Shown here: positions 35,933 through 44,214 of the stretch, one piece after another
Layout of the letters: each line of letters begins with the position of its first letter
How positions within the stretch are numbered: the stretch's first letter is position 1
Origin: Ramlibacter paludis
GTDB taxonomy: Bacteria > Pseudomonadota > Gammaproteobacteria > Burkholderiales > Burkholderiaceae_C
Direction of reading: 5' to 3'
Assembly: GCF_022012305.1 (NCBI RefSeq)
Contig: NZ_JAKLTM010000004.1
Coordinates: forward strand, 124,001 to 188,000
DNA length: 64,000 nt
Notes under the pieces: generated by a model
What the model was told of the DNA's origin: nothing
Databases searched by the model: none
What the model saw: only the letters and a program-made list of their open reading frames with translations
Made by a program: the position numbers and the translations under genes

Positions 35933-36321
35933 CGACGCCGCAGCTGCGCATCGCGCGGCCCGTGCGTGACCTGGCGCGGGCCGAGACCATGTACGTCGCC
36001 GGCCTGGGCCTGCAAAGGCTGGGCGGTTTCACGGACCACCAGGGCTTCGACGGCGTGATGCTGGGCCTGCCCGGCGCGGGCTACCACTTCGAGTTCACGC
36101 TGTGCCGCGCTCATCCCGTCGCGCCGGCGCCGACCGCGGAGGACCTCGCCGTGTTCTACCTGCCGGACGCCGCGCAATGGGAAGCGCGCTGCGCGGCGAT
36201 GCTGGCCGCCGGCTTTCGCGTGCTGCCCTCCTTCAATCCGTACTGGGACCGGCAGGGCCGCACCTTCGAGGACGCCGACGGCTACCGCGTCGTGCTGCAG
36301 AACGCGGAGTGGCCGGCATGA
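35929..36321 (+). CDS. VOC (glyoxalase/dioxygenase superfamily) protein
   Basis: A 130-residue protein with the vicinal-oxygen-chelate pattern: ARPVRDLARAETMYVAGLGL at the start and RTFEDADGYRVVLQNAEW at the end, the DPDG-like turn before the last strand. The expected metal residues are partly present (GYHFEFT). The substrate is unknown. It overlaps genes on both sides by four bases. Confidence 0.85.
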   Translation: MTTPQLRIARPVRDLARAETMYVAGLGLQRLGGFTDHQGFDGVMLGLPGAGYHFEFTLCRAHPVAPAPTAEDLAVFYLPDAAQWEARCAAMLAAGFRVLPSFNPYWDRQGRTFEDADGYRVVLQNAEWPA

Positions 36322-36767
36322 CGATCGTGCCGGTGGAGCCCGGTGAGGCCCTGGCCGTGGCGCGTTTCATGGAGCGCGTGATCCGCATTTCCGTCGACGC
36401 CAGCGACGGCGAGAAGGAAGGCTTCGTCGCCCACACCCGGCGCAACGTCGAGCAGTGGGCCGAAGGCGCCATCGAGGCGCTGCACCTCAAGTGCGTCGAC
36501 GATGCCGGCGAACTGCAGGGCGTGGTGATGGCCAAGCAGCACTGGAACCTGTGCCACCTGTTCGTCGCCCCGGCGGCGCAAGGCCAGGGCCTGGGGCGCG
36601 CGCTGATGGAGCGGGCCGTCGCCGAGTGCCGCGCACGCCGCACGCGGCCGTACATCAGACTCAATTCGGCGCGCAACGCCGTCGGCTTCTACGAGCGCAT
36701 GGGCTTCGTCCGCGTGCCGGATGCGCCGGCGCTCGTGGCCGAGCTGCAGTTCGAGCTGCCCCTGTAA
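36318..36767 (+). CDS. GNAT family acetyltransferase
   Basis: A 149-residue acetyltransferase: HLFVAPAAQGQGLGRALMER is the acetyl-CoA loop (Q/R-x-x-G-x-G/A) and RLNSARNAVGFYERMGFVRV the C-terminal helix and strand. Its ATG overlaps the VOC stop (ATGA). Confidence 0.9.
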   Translation: MTIVPVEPGEALAVARFMERVIRISVDASDGEKEGFVAHTRRNVEQWAEGAIEALHLKCVDDAGELQGVVMAKQHWNLCHLFVAPAAQGQGLGRALMERAVAECRARRTRPYIRLNSARNAVGFYERMGFVRVPDAPALVAELQFELPL

Positions 36768-36843
36768 GCGCGACAACGCCGGCCGTCCTACACCGGCCAG
36801 GGGCTGCGCGCGCGAAGATGGCGGAAACACAACGAGGTGATCC

Positions 36844-37215
36844 ATGGCCCTGCCCCACGCCCGACTGCTGGACGTCATCAGCGTAGCGCCCCTCGGCGAC
36901 CAGCTGACCGACAACGTCAGCACCAGCCTGATCAAGACCGGCCGCGTGCAGCTGCTGCACCTGGTGCTGCCCGCGCACCGCGACATGCCCGAGCATCACG
37001 TCGACGACGAATGCATCGTCCATTGCCTGGAAGGCCAGGTCGAGATCACCATGGCCGGCGGCGTGCGCCGCCTGGACGCCGGCGAGCTGGTGGTGCTGCC
37101 CGGCCGGCAGCGGCACGGCGTGCGGGCGCGCAAGGACAGTGCCGTGCTGCTGACGCTGTTGCTGCGCGACGGCGATGCGGGAGACCAGGGTGGAGCAGGC
37201 AACACGCGGCTCTGA
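36844..37215 (+). CDS. Cupin domain protein
   Basis: A 123-residue small beta-barrel. Motif 1 is HRDMPEHHVDDECIVHCLEG (the His-x-His region and Glu), motif 2 is LDAGELVVLPGRQRHGVRA. GAGGTG lies upstream of the ATG. The metal-binding residues are mostly present. Its last 41 bases overlap the open frame of the DUF1810 gene. Confidence 0.87.
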   Translation: MALPHARLLDVISVAPLGDQLTDNVSTSLIKTGRVQLLHLVLPAHRDMPEHHVDDECIVHCLEGQVEITMAGGVRRLDAGELVVLPGRQRHGVRARKDSAVLLTLLLRDGDAGDQGGAGNTRL

Positions 37216-37630
37216 TCCTTTCGGGCTCGAGCGCTTCGTGCGCGCGCAGGAGCCGGTGTACGCGGCCGTGCGGGCGGAACTGGCCGCGGGCCGCAAGCGC
37301 AGCCACTGGATGTGGTTCGTGTTTCCGCAACTGCGCGGGCTGGGCGTCAGCAGCACGGCGCAGCACTACGGGATCACGTCGCTCGAGGAGGCGCGGGCGT
37401 ACCTGGCGCATCCGGTGCTGGGCCCTCGGCTGCGCGAGTGCGTCGCGCTGATGCTGGCCGTGGAGAAACGCAGTGCGCACGACATCCTGGGCTCGCCGGA
37501 CGACCTGAAGTTCCGCTCCTGCCTCACGCTGTTCGCGCAGGCCGCGCCGGAGGAACACGCCTTCGCAGAGGCGCTGGAGAAGTACTACGAGGGCGTGCCC
37601 GACGAGCGCACCCTCGCAGCCCTCACATAG
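37175..37630 (+). CDS. DUF1810 family protein
   Basis: Up to 151 residues from the ATG at 37175, or 146 from GTG 37190. RSHWMWFVFPQLRGLGVSST and LEEARAYLAHPVLGPRLREC are the family signature, with DILGSPDDLKFRSCLTLFA. The family (calpastatin-like fold name in databases) has no established function. It overlaps the cupin gene and ends eight bases inside a small convergent gene. Confidence 0.9.
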   Translation: MRETRVEQATRGSDPFGLERFVRAQEPVYAAVRAELAAGRKRSHWMWFVFPQLRGLGVSSTAQHYGITSLEEARAYLAHPVLGPRLRECVALMLAVEKRSAHDILGSPDDLKFRSCLTLFAQAAPEEHAFAEALEKYYEGVPDERTLAALT

Positions 37631-37715
37631 GCTCCGGGAAGGGCTTCGGGCCGCTCGGCGGTTCCGGCTGCGGCGTGAGGGGCGGGAGGGGTTCGGGCGG
37701 GGGATTGCCTTGCAT
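37623..37715 (-). CDS. Proline-rich 30-residue protein
   Basis: ATG at 37715 has AGGAA six bases upstream, an excellent ribosome site. The product MQGNPPPEPLPPLTPQPEP plus eleven more residues is over one-third proline, with alternating PxP, and ends FPEPM. Short Pro-rich peptides of this kind are annotated sporadically in Burkholderiales; none has a known role. It is convergent with the DUF1810 gene. Confidence 0.5.
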   Translation of the reverse strand: MQGNPPPEPLPPLTPQPEPPSGPKPFPEPM

Positions 37716-37858
37716 GGTGGGTTCCTTTCTCTCGCCACTCTCGCAAACGCAGCGCTTGCGTCGTGTAGGCGCCCGACGCTTCATTCGTGCTTGTCCTACG
37801 CAGCACGGGCCCGGCCTCGTCGCACCATCAGGCATCGCTTTTTTCACAGGAGAGCACC

Positions 37859-38173
37859 ATGCCTCGTGGAGACAAGTCGTCCTATACGGACAAGCAGAAA
37901 CGCCAGGCCGAACACATCGAGGAAGGCTACGAAAAGCGCGGCGTCGGCAAGCAGGAAGCCGAGAGCCGCGCCTGGGCCACCGTGAACAAGGAAACCGGCG
38001 GCGGCAAGAAGAGCGGCTCGGGCCGCGGCAAGGCCATGGACACCAGCCCATCGAAGAAGGGCGGCAAGCTCGGCGGCCGTGCATCGGCTGCGCGTTCGGC
38101 CGAAGAGCGCTCCGCCTCGGCCAGGAAGGCCGCGGCCACCCGCAAGCGCAACGCGGCGAAGAAGTCGAGCTAG
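37859..38173 (+). CDS. Basic KGG/plasmid-stabilisation-like protein
   Basis: A 104-residue, very basic protein: DKSSYTDKQKRQAEHIEEGY, ESRAWATVNKETGGG and a Lys/Arg/Ala-rich tail ending AAKKSS. It resembles small proteins annotated as plasmid stabilisation protein; it is most likely a nucleic-acid-binding or stress protein. AGGAGA lies upstream. Its TAG stop shares CTAG with the stop of the convergent Crp/Fnr gene. Confidence 0.85.
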   Translation: MPRGDKSSYTDKQKRQAEHIEEGYEKRGVGKQEAESRAWATVNKETGGGKKSGSGRGKAMDTSPSKKGGKLGGRASAARSAEERSASARKAAATRKRNAAKKSS

Positions 38174-38922
38174 TGGTGCGCGCCCGGCTTCCCGGCCTGT
38201 GAAGCCGGGATGGGCACCAGCGGCCGGCCGACCACGAGTTCTTCCAGGCGCTGCAGGTCGGTGACCAGCAGCGCGCCGCCGCGCTTTTGCAGCAGGCCGT
38301 CGCGCGTGAGCGCCGAGAGCTCGCGCGTCACCTGCTCGCGCGTCGTACCCAGCTGCGCGGCGAGGTCCGCGTGCCGCGGTGCCGGCAGCAGGCGCGCGGA
38401 GGCCGCGTCTTCGTCCGCCGCGGCGCGCGCCAGACGCAGCATCTCCGCGCGGATGCGGTTCTGCACGCCCAGCGTGCTCAGCTCGATCACGCGGTCGGTC
38501 AGCGAGCGCACCAGCCCGAGCAGGTGGCGCACGTAGCGCTCCTCCACCCGCGGCTCGTCACGCAGCAGCTGCCGGAAATCGGTGGCGGTGAGCGAAGCGC
38601 TCAGCACGCGCCCGCTCGCATGCGCATCGGTCGTGCGCCGCCCGCCGTCCACCGCGGCGACGTCGCCGACGATGCCGCCTTCCTGGATGTGCGTGAACAG
38701 CACCTCGCGGCCGTCGGCCGAATAGACGTGGATGCGCACCTTGCCGTCGACGATCAGGTGCACGTCGCCGCTGGCGGCGTGGCGCGAGACGATCGCCTGG
38801 CCCGGCTCGAAGCGGCGCCACGTGCAGCGGTCCGCGAGGGCATGCAGGCGTTCCTGGGACAGGTCCGCCAGCAGCGGAGCCCGGGCCAGGCCGAGGGTGG
38901 ACATCTGGGGAACAGCAACCAT
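38170..38922 (-). CDS. Crp/Fnr family transcriptional regulator
   Basis: A 250-residue regulator. The N-terminal cyclic-nucleotide-binding-type barrel has GQAIVSRHAASGDVHLIVDG and GGIVGDVAAVDGGRRTTDA; the C-terminal winged helix contains HADLAAQLGTTREQVTRELS. There is no N-terminal cysteine cluster, so it is not an oxygen-sensing Fnr; the ligand is unknown. Two inverted repeats upstream may be its own operators. Start ATG at 38922; an internal ATG lies at 38904. Confidence 0.92.
   Translation of the reverse strand: MVAVPQMSTLGLARAPLLADLSQERLHALADRCTWRRFEPGQAIVSRHAASGDVHLIVDGKVRIHVYSADGREVLFTHIQEGGIVGDVAAVDGGRRTTDAHASGRVLSASLTATDFRQLLRDEPRVEERYVRHLLGLVRSLTDRVIELSTLGVQNRIRAEMLRLARAAADEDAASARLLPAPRHADLAAQLGTTREQVTRELSALTRDGLLQKRGGALLVTDLQRLEELVVGRPLVPIPASQAGKPGAHH
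38183..38209. terminator. Hairpin in the 3' end of the Crp/Fnr gene
   Basis: CCCGGCTT and AAGCCGGG form a perfect 8-base stem with an 11-base loop, ten bases after the stop of the plus-strand basic-protein gene. It could end that transcript while coding the last residues of the regulator on the other strand. No T-run. Confidence 0.35.
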
Positions 38923-38955
38923 GGAACGAATCCTCCAGGGGCAGGATAGGAACGC

Positions 38956-39021
38956 GGTGCGACTTTCGCCACGCACCGATAGGGCAAACGCTGGCGGCCG
39001 GTGCGATAGCGCACATCGCAC
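38956..39021. promoter_or_regulatory. Two inverted repeats upstream of the Crp/Fnr gene
   Basis: At 38956-38977 GGTGCG pairs with CGCACC across a 10-base spacer. At 39001-39021 GTGCGAT pairs perfectly with ATCGCAC across 7 bases. Both share GTGCGA and CGCAC half sites, in the divergent gap with the small lipoprotein gene, as expected for an autoregulating dimer. This is inference from symmetry and place. Confidence 0.4.
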
Positions 39022-39090
39022 TGGGGCCGCTGCTCCCAACATCACTGCACCCGGCTCCATTCGCGCCGGGATCCCGCCAAGGAGTGCGCC

Positions 39091-39303
39091 ATGCTTCGCT
39101 CGACCCTGCCTTCCACGCTGTTCGCCATCGCCGCCGCCATGCTCGTGGCCGGCTGCAACCTGGACCGCCCCGAGATGGACGACGCCATCGTGCCCACCGC
39201 CATGACCACGGCGTCTGCGACGCCGCAAGGCCAGGAGCTGTTCCGGATGTTCGACGCGGAAAAACAGAACGCGGCGACGGCCGAGCTGCCGGCGCTGTTC
39301 TAG
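39091..39303 (+). CDS. Small lipoprotein
   Basis: A 70-residue protein with lipobox in AAAMLVAGC and an acidic mature tail (RPEMDDAIVPTAM, MFDAEKQNAATAELP). AAGGAG is seven bases upstream of the ATG, which supports translation. Divergent from the Crp/Fnr gene and possibly its target. No family recognised. Confidence 0.65.
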   Translation: MLRSTLPSTLFAIAAAMLVAGCNLDRPEMDDAIVPTAMTTASATPQGQELFRMFDAEKQNAATAELPALF

Positions 39304-39361
39304 GGCCGATGTTAGGCCTCTCCCCTAAGGATCGCAATGATCCGAAGGGGGATGTTTCCGA

Positions 39362-40801
39362 TCAGACGTTGGCGATCGCCACGGCGCGCGCGTTCAGGTA
39401 CGCGTCGACCGCTTCCGGCCCGCCTTCGGAGCCGTAGCCCGAATCCTTGATGCCGCCGAAAGGCATCTCGGCGCTCGGCAGCGCGGGCATGTTCATCCAC
39501 AGCATGCCCACCTCGACGCGGCGCGCCAGCAGGTCGGCGTTCTTCAGCGACTTGGTGAATGCGTAGCCGGCCAGGCCGAAGCTCAGCCGGTTGGCTTCCT
39601 TGATGGCCTCGTTCAGGTCGGTGAAGCCGCGGATGCCGGCCACCGGCCCGAAGGGCTCGTCGTTGAACAGCTTGGATTCCATCGGCACGTCCAGCAGCAC
39701 GGTGGGCTGCCAGAAGTTGCCCGTCTCGCCGATGCGCTTGCCGCCGGTGAGCACCTGCGCACCGTGCTTCTCGGCGTCGGCCTGGAACTCGGCCATCGCC
39801 GTGACGCGGCGCGGATTGGCCAGCGGGCCCATCTGCGTGCCGTCGGCCAGGCCGTCGCCGACCTTCAGGCCTTCGGCGTACTTGGCCATGGCCTGCGCGA
39901 ATTCGGCCTTGACGCTCTCATGCACCAGGAAGCGCGTGGGCGAGATGCAGACTTGGCCGGCGTTGCGGAACTTGGCGGCGCCGGCGGACTTGACGGCCAA
40001 CGCGATGTCGGCGTCCTCGCAGACGATGACCGGGGCGTGGCCGCCCAGCTCCATCGTCACGCGCTTCATGTGCTGGCCGGCCATCGCGGCCAGCTGCTTG
40101 CCCACCGGCGTGGAGCCGGTGAAGGTGATCTTGCGGATCACCGGGTGCGGGATCAGGTAGCTGGAGATCTCGGCGGGGTTGCCGTACACCAGGCCCAGCA
40201 CGCCGGGCGGAATGCCGGCATCGGCAAAGGCCTTGATCAGCGCGGCAGGGCCGGCCGGGGTTTCCTCGGGCGCCTTCACCAGCATCGAGCAGCCGGCGGC
40301 CAGCGCGGCGCCGACCTTGCGCACCACCTGGTTGATCGGGAAGTTCCAGGGCGTGAAGGCGGCGACCGGGCCGACCGGGTCCTTCAGCACCATCTGGCGC
40401 ACGTTCAGGTTGAAGCGCGAGGGCACGATGCGGCCGTAGACGCGGAAGCCTTCCTCCGCGAACCACTCGATGATGTCGGCGGCGGCCATCGCCTCGCCCT
40501 TGGCTTCCACCAGCGGCTTGCCTTGCTCCTGCGTCAGCAGCGGCGCGATCTCGCCGGCGCGCTCGCGCATCAGCGCAGCGGCCTTGCGCATGATCTTGCT
40601 GCGGTCGGCCGCCGTCATGTCGCGCCAAGTCTCGAAGCCCTTCTGGGCGGCTTCCAGGGCCTTGTCCAGGTCGGCCTTGCCGGCGTGGGCGACGCGGCCG
40701 ATTTCCTTGCCGGTGGCCGGATTGAACACGGCGAGCGAACGGCCGTCGGCGGCGTCCTGCCACTGGCCATTGATGAAGAGCTGGGTGTTGGGGTAGGTCA
40801 T
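39362..40801 (-). CDS. NAD(P)-dependent aldehyde dehydrogenase, succinate-semialdehyde type
   Basis: A 479-residue ALDH oxidising a semialdehyde to the acid. [13 protein letters not shown] is the cofactor-binding stretch, [14 protein letters not shown] holds the general-base glutamate, [16 protein letters not shown] the catalytic cysteine and NDEPFGPVA the C-terminal motif. The [13 protein letters not shown] segment and [17 protein letters not shown] end are typical of SSADH/glutarate-semialdehyde/ketoglutarate-semialdehyde types. The exact substrate is open. It is preceded on the same strand by the convergent-side esterase gene about 64 bases away. Confidence 0.92.
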   Translation of the reverse strand: MTYPNTQLFINGQWQDAADGRSLAVFNPATGKEIGRVAHAGKADLDKALEAAQKGFETWRDMTAADRSKIMRKAAALMRERAGEIAPLLTQEQGKPLVEAKGEAMAAADIIEWFAEEGFRVYGRIVPSRFNLNVRQMVLKDPVGPVAAFTPWNFPINQVVRKVGAALAAGCSMLVKAPEETPAGPAALIKAFADAGIPPGVLGLVYGNPAEISSYLIPHPVIRKITFTGSTPVGKQLAAMAGQHMKRVTMELGGHAPVIVCEDADIALAVKSAGAAKFRNAGQVCISPTRFLVHESVKAEFAQAMAKYAEGLKVGDGLADGTQMGPLANPRRVTAMAEFQADAEKHGAQVLTGGKRIGETGNFWQPTVLLDVPMESKLFNDEPFGPVAGIRGFTDLNEAIKEANRLSFGLAGYAFTKSLKNADLLARRVEVGMLWMNMPALPSAEMPFGGIKDSGYGSEGGPEAVDAYLNARAVAIANV

Positions 40802-40865
40802 GGCGGTCTCTTGCAGTGATGCGGGGGGGCGATCGGGGATTATGCGTTGCCGCCATGACCCTCGC

Positions 40866-42587
40866 TCAGGGCGGGCTGCAGCGGAAACTGGCGGCGCTCT
40901 CGCTGTCGCCGCTGCCGCCGTAGCGCGCCACCGACGGCCACGGGCACAGCAGGCGGGTGCGGCGCGGCGACCAGTCGGCCGGCACCTCGTTGTTCGGCAC
41001 ATTGGAGCCGGCGCCGCGGGCGGTGGCCACGATGGAAGCCGGCGCCACGCCCTGCTCCACCCACGCCACCAGCGCATCGACCATGTCGAACTGGTCGGCC
41101 GCGGGACCGCCGGACGAGTGATTCATGCCCGGCACGATGAACAGGCGGGCGCTATCGGCAGTCGCGTTGCCGTGCACGGCGCGGAAGCCTTCGTACCAGC
41201 GGATGGAGTCCAGCGCAGAGAACACGGGGTCGGCGCTGCCGTGCGCCACCAACAGCTTGCCGCCGCGCGCGACGAACTTGTTCATGGCCGTGGCGGCGGG
41301 CGGCGTCATGAAGTCCACCGCGCTCTCGGTGTAGGTCGCGTCCTTGGCGTAGACCTTCGCGCCATCCTTCTCGACGCTGAAGTTCAACGCATAGTCCGGC
41401 ACCGTCGTGCCGCGGCCGCTGACGACCTCGGGCGACATCGGCGGCGTGGTCATCACGAAAGCCAGCGCGATCGAGTCGCGCGGACCGATGCTGTTGACGA
41501 ACTTCCACTCGCGCCAGTTGCGTCCGCGCACGCCGGCGTCCCAGGGCATGCCGGTGTAGATCGGCAGGCCGGCGAAAGCCTTGGCCAGCACGATCTTGCG
41601 CGCCTCGGACAGGCAGCCGCCGCCCGCATCGCCCTGGCAGGTGGTGATGTCGCGCTGCGGATCGAAGCTGCGCTGGCAGGCGGCCAGGTCGCCGACCAGG
41701 CCGTCGCGCAGGCCGTCGAGCGCATCGCAGCGCGCCAGGATGGCGCTGGAGACGATGTCCATCTCGGCCGGCGTGAAGCTGGTCTCCAGGTCCGGCACGC
41801 CATCGGGCTTGCGGGCGCGCGCCACGGTGGCGAACTGCTGCGCGTGCCAGACCTGCGTGATCGCCGCGAACGGCAGGTTGTAGCCCGGCGTGACGGCGAG
41901 GATGCCGTCGTAGCGGCCGGTGTCGCGCGCGGCGGCGACGAAGCCGTGCCGGCCACCGTTCGACGTCCCGACCAGGTAGGCCTTGTCGGCGGGGCGGCCG
42001 TAGTAGCCGGCGATCAGCGCGCGCGCCATCGGCGTGAGCTGCGCCACCGCGTTGTAGCCGTAGTCCAGCCGCGCCTGCGGGTCGCGGCCGAAGGTGGCGG
42101 CGCCGATCACCGGGTTGTCGCGCTCGAAAGCATGGCCCGCATCGGAGCTGAGGACGGCAAAGCCCTTGAGCAAGCCGTTGGTGGTGGGCCCGCCGCCGAG
42201 GATGTTGCCGTAGGCCGGCGTGACGAAGCCATCGAGCCCGCCGTTGGCCTGGTAGAAGAAGCGGCCGTTCCACTGCGTGGGCAGCCGCATCTCGAAGCCC
42301 ATCGCGTAGTCCTTGCCGTCGACGGGACTCTTGCGCTCGTTCAGCTTGCCGGTGACGACGCAGTGCTCCGGCATGGCCGCATCGATGCCGGGCAGCTTGA
42401 GTGTGCCCGCCGCGACGCGCTGGGTGGCGGTGATGCGCAGGCCGAGGTGGGTGAACTGGCTGGCGAGGGTTTCGCAGCTGGCAACGGCGACGCCTGGCTT
42501 GGCCGGCGTGGGCGTGCTGGGGGCGGAGGCACAGGCAGTCAACAAGGCTGCGGCGGCCAAGGTTGCCAGGCGGGGAATCGGGGTCAA
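40866..42587 (-). CDS. Tannase/feruloyl esterase family lipoprotein
   Basis: A 573-residue secreted esterase. The only sensible start is TTG at 42587: GGAG lies about seven bases upstream and the next codons give a lipoprotein signal ([13 protein letters not shown]). The catalytic serine is in [13 protein letters not shown], the aspartate region is [12 protein letters not shown] and the histidine is in [12 protein letters not shown]. Family members normally have CS and HC (a disulphide tying the serine and histidine loops); here the corresponding residues are T and S. It may cleave aromatic carboxylic esters. Confidence 0.88.
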   Translation of the reverse strand: MTPIPRLATLAAAALLTACASAPSTPTPAKPGVAVASCETLASQFTHLGLRITATQRVAAGTLKLPGIDAAMPEHCVVTGKLNERKSPVDGKDYAMGFEMRLPTQWNGRFFYQANGGLDGFVTPAYGNILGGGPTTNGLLKGFAVLSSDAGHAFERDNPVIGAATFGRDPQARLDYGYNAVAQLTPMARALIAGYYGRPADKAYLVGTSNGGRHGFVAAARDTGRYDGILAVTPGYNLPFAAITQVWHAQQFATVARARKPDGVPDLETSFTPAEMDIVSSAILARCDALDGLRDGLVGDLAACQRSFDPQRDITTCQGDAGGGCLSEARKIVLAKAFAGLPIYTGMPWDAGVRGRNWREWKFVNSIGPRDSIALAFVMTTPPMSPEVVSGRGTTVPDYALNFSVEKDGAKVYAKDATYTESAVDFMTPPAATAMNKFVARGGKLLVAHGSADPVFSALDSIRWYEGFRAVHGNATADSARLFIVPGMNHSSGGPAADQFDMVDALVAWVEQGVAPASIVATARGAGSNVPNNEVPADWSPRRTRLLCPWPSVARYGGSGDSESAASFRCSPP

Positions 42588-42610
42588 GGGGAGCTCCTCA
42601 TGCGTCGATA

Positions 42611-42629
42611 TGGTTACGATACATAACCA
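42611..42629. promoter_or_regulatory. Candidate operator upstream of the tannase-family gene
   Basis: TGGTTACGATACATAACCA has perfect 6-base inverted ends and a 7-base spacer. It lies 24 bases upstream of the TTG start codon. The palindrome resembles sites for TetR or MarR-type repressors; no such regulator gene is adjacent. Confidence 0.45.
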
Positions 42630-42666
42630 AATCGGGCCGTTGGGGAGGGGTTTCCCTGATCGCGGC

Positions 42667-42975
42667 TTAGCGCTCCTGCGGCGCGATCTGCCCCACGCGG
42701 GCCGCCAACTCCTTCTGGGCCGCGGCATCCACCGGCTTGTGCTTCACCTTGTCGCTCGCCGGGTAGCCTTCCAGGGAATTCCCCCGCACCCAGTTCCGCG
42801 CCGGCCGCACGGGCCGCGGCACGAATCCGCCACCGCAGTTCGGGCAGACGTTGTGCAGCACCGTGTCGACGCAAGTTGCGCAGAAGGTGCATTCGAAGCT
42901 GCAGATGCGGGCGTCGGGGGATGCGGGCGGGAGGGGGACGTTGCAGTGTTCGCCGGTGGGGCGGAGTTCGAGCAT
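42667..42975 (-). CDS. DUF1272 zinc-ribbon protein
   Basis: A 102-residue protein: MLELRPTGEHC, then ARICSFECTFCATCVDTVLH and VCPNCGGGFVPRPVRPARNW. The eight cysteines in CxxC-like spacing predict zinc binding; the family is conserved but uncharacterised. Confidence 0.92.
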   Translation of the reverse strand: MLELRPTGEHCNVPLPPASPDARICSFECTFCATCVDTVLHNVCPNCGGGFVPRPVRPARNWVRGNSLEGYPASDKVKHKPVDAAAQKELAARVGQIAPQER

Positions 42976-43320
42976 GGGGGACTCTTTGGACGCAAGGAGA
43001 TTGTGTGTGGGTGGCTGAGGCCTTTCATGCGGCCTTATCCTGCAAGCGGGGCCGTCTCATGAAGGAATGGTCAATCATGAGGGGCAGCCAACTTGTCCGT
43101 ACGGGTTGGAAGCCACGGGTTGATCCAGCAGTGATATCCCGCAAGTGTTGCAGCGTCACCAGATTGCGGTGTTTGGACCACAGTCGGACTGCTCGATATT
43201 CTGGATGATTGCGCGGAATGTAGCTCGGATGAGAGGATCGGCGGATCAGGACATTGATAGATCCGGCGAGCGCGGTTTGTTGCGAGCGCAAGTGCGGTCT
43301 ACATTACTTTAGCCTTCGTC
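42976..43320. other. 345 bases without a convincing gene
   Basis: The stretch is AT-richer than its flanks. No frame has a supported start. A weak sigma70-like pair, TTGTTG at 43277 and TACATT at 43300 with 17 bases between, sits just before the membrane-protein gene at 43321 and would leave a leader of under ten bases. Nothing else was recognised. Confidence 0.3.
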
Positions 43321-43683
43321 ATGACGTCCAGACGCTCACTCAGCCTTCTCTTTTTCGTGGCCGTTATGTATGGCGCCATCATTGGGTATTACAGCGCGTA
43401 TGACCGAGACCCTCCGAAGCTCGTTGACCTCGCGGCCACTCTCGTACCTCTCGTGCTTACATACATCTGGTACTACCTGGACGCTTCGGAGATTCGGTAC
43501 CAACGCACAGGCGCCCTCGGCGCGGCAATCATTCTCATATCCGTCTTGGCTGTTCCCTACTATCTCTGGCGTAGTCGTGATCCGGGCCAGAAAATCGGCG
43601 CGTTGTTCCGGTTTGCCGGCTTCTGTATCGTGACCTTCTTGGCTGGTGCCTGCGCAGCCGTACTCGGAACGATGCTCGCATGA
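43321..43683 (+). CDS. Small membrane protein of unknown function
   Basis: A 120-residue protein with four hydrophobic segments: LSLLFFVAVMYGAIIGYY, LVDLAATLVPLVLTYIWYYL, GALGAAIILISVLAVPYYLW and FCIVTFLAGACAAVLGTML. I recognise no family. Codon use is clearly less GC-rich than surrounding genes. An attC-like repeat starts at its stop codon, so it may be an integron gene cassette. Confidence 0.65.
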   Translation: MTSRRSLSLLFFVAVMYGAIIGYYSAYDRDPPKLVDLAATLVPLVLTYIWYYLDASEIRYQRTGALGAAIILISVLAVPYYLWRSRDPGQKIGALFRFAGFCIVTFLAGACAAVLGTMLA

Positions 43684-43798
43684 AGCCTCACAGGTCGGTT
43701 GACTCGGACACGCTTCGGCAAGGCGCCGCGAGCCGCGCAGGTGAGCATACGTCTCGCGGCGCCTTGCTCCAGCGTGCCGTTCACCTCCAACGTTAGCC
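43681..43798 (+). other. attC-like site (integron cassette recombination element)
   Basis: GCAAGGCGCCGCGAG and CTCGCGGCGCCTTGC form a perfect 15-base inverted repeat. Flanking it are the half-matched pair CACGCT/AGCGTG, then at the 3' end CACCTCCAACGTTAGCC, in which GTTAGCC fits the 1R core GTTRRRY. At the 5' end GCCTCAC, just after a stop codon, is a degraded match to RYYYAAC. The size of about 118 bases and the nested palindromes match attC sites. No integrase is in view; a bidirectional terminator is the alternative. Confidence 0.4.
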
Positions 43799-43829
43799 AT
43801 CACTGGGCGTCGGTGCTAGCATCAAGCCC

Positions 43830-44051
43830 ATGATCGACTGGTCGACCTGTCCTGCCGTGGAGTCGGACCCAAGCCGGGTGAGCGGCGCCTGGGTATTCCG
43901 CAGCACGCGTGTACCTGTCGCGGCCCTCTTCGAGAACCTGGAGGACGGCGCATCCATCCAGGACTTTGTGCAGTGGTTCCCCGGCGTCTCATTGGAGCAG
44001 GTTCGCACTGTTCTCGAGCACGCAGCGCGGAGCTCTGCGGCCGTCGTCTAG
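43830..44051 (+). CDS. DUF433 family antitoxin
   Basis: A 73-residue protein: WSTCPAVESDPSRVSGAWVF then RSTRVPVAALFENLEDGASI and FVQWFPGVSLEQVRTVLEHA, the complete DUF433 (VapB-like HTH) pattern. These antitoxins pair with PIN-like DUF5615 toxins encoded directly downstream. Its stop TAG overlaps the GTG of the toxin remnant, as in intact modules. Confidence 0.9.
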   Translation: MIDWSTCPAVESDPSRVSGAWVFRSTRVPVAALFENLEDGASIQDFVQWFPGVSLEQVRTVLEHAARSSAAVV

Positions 44052-44152
44052 TGCGCGTCCTGTTCGACCAGGGTACACGGGCGCCTTTGCGCCATGTCCT
44101 GGGTCTTCACTCCGTGGAAACTGCGTTCGAGCTCGGCTGGGGCACCCGTTAA
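44051..44152 (+). pseudogene. Truncated DUF5615-type PIN-like toxin
   Basis: GTG at 44051 opens VRVLFDQGTRAPLRHVL then HSVETAFELGWGTR and a stop. Full-length relatives start with the same RVLFDQGTPxPLR and continue for about 110 residues after GWxTLKNGELL. Here only 33 residues remain; a one-base shift near 44145 would restore V-K-A-G-E, ending at a TAA inside CCCTAAC (44175-44181), an attC-like core. The catalytic acidic residues downstream are absent, so no nuclease is expected. Confidence 0.75.
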
Positions 44153-44214
44153 AGCGGGTGAAGTTGACACTCCGCCCTAACATCTCGCCATCAAGTTGTC
44201 CCATCGTCCTCCCG

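Noticed and set aside
43025..43291. 88-codon minus-strand frame in the gap before the membrane protein
   Set aside because: No ribosome site, no recognisable domain, and start and composition look random.
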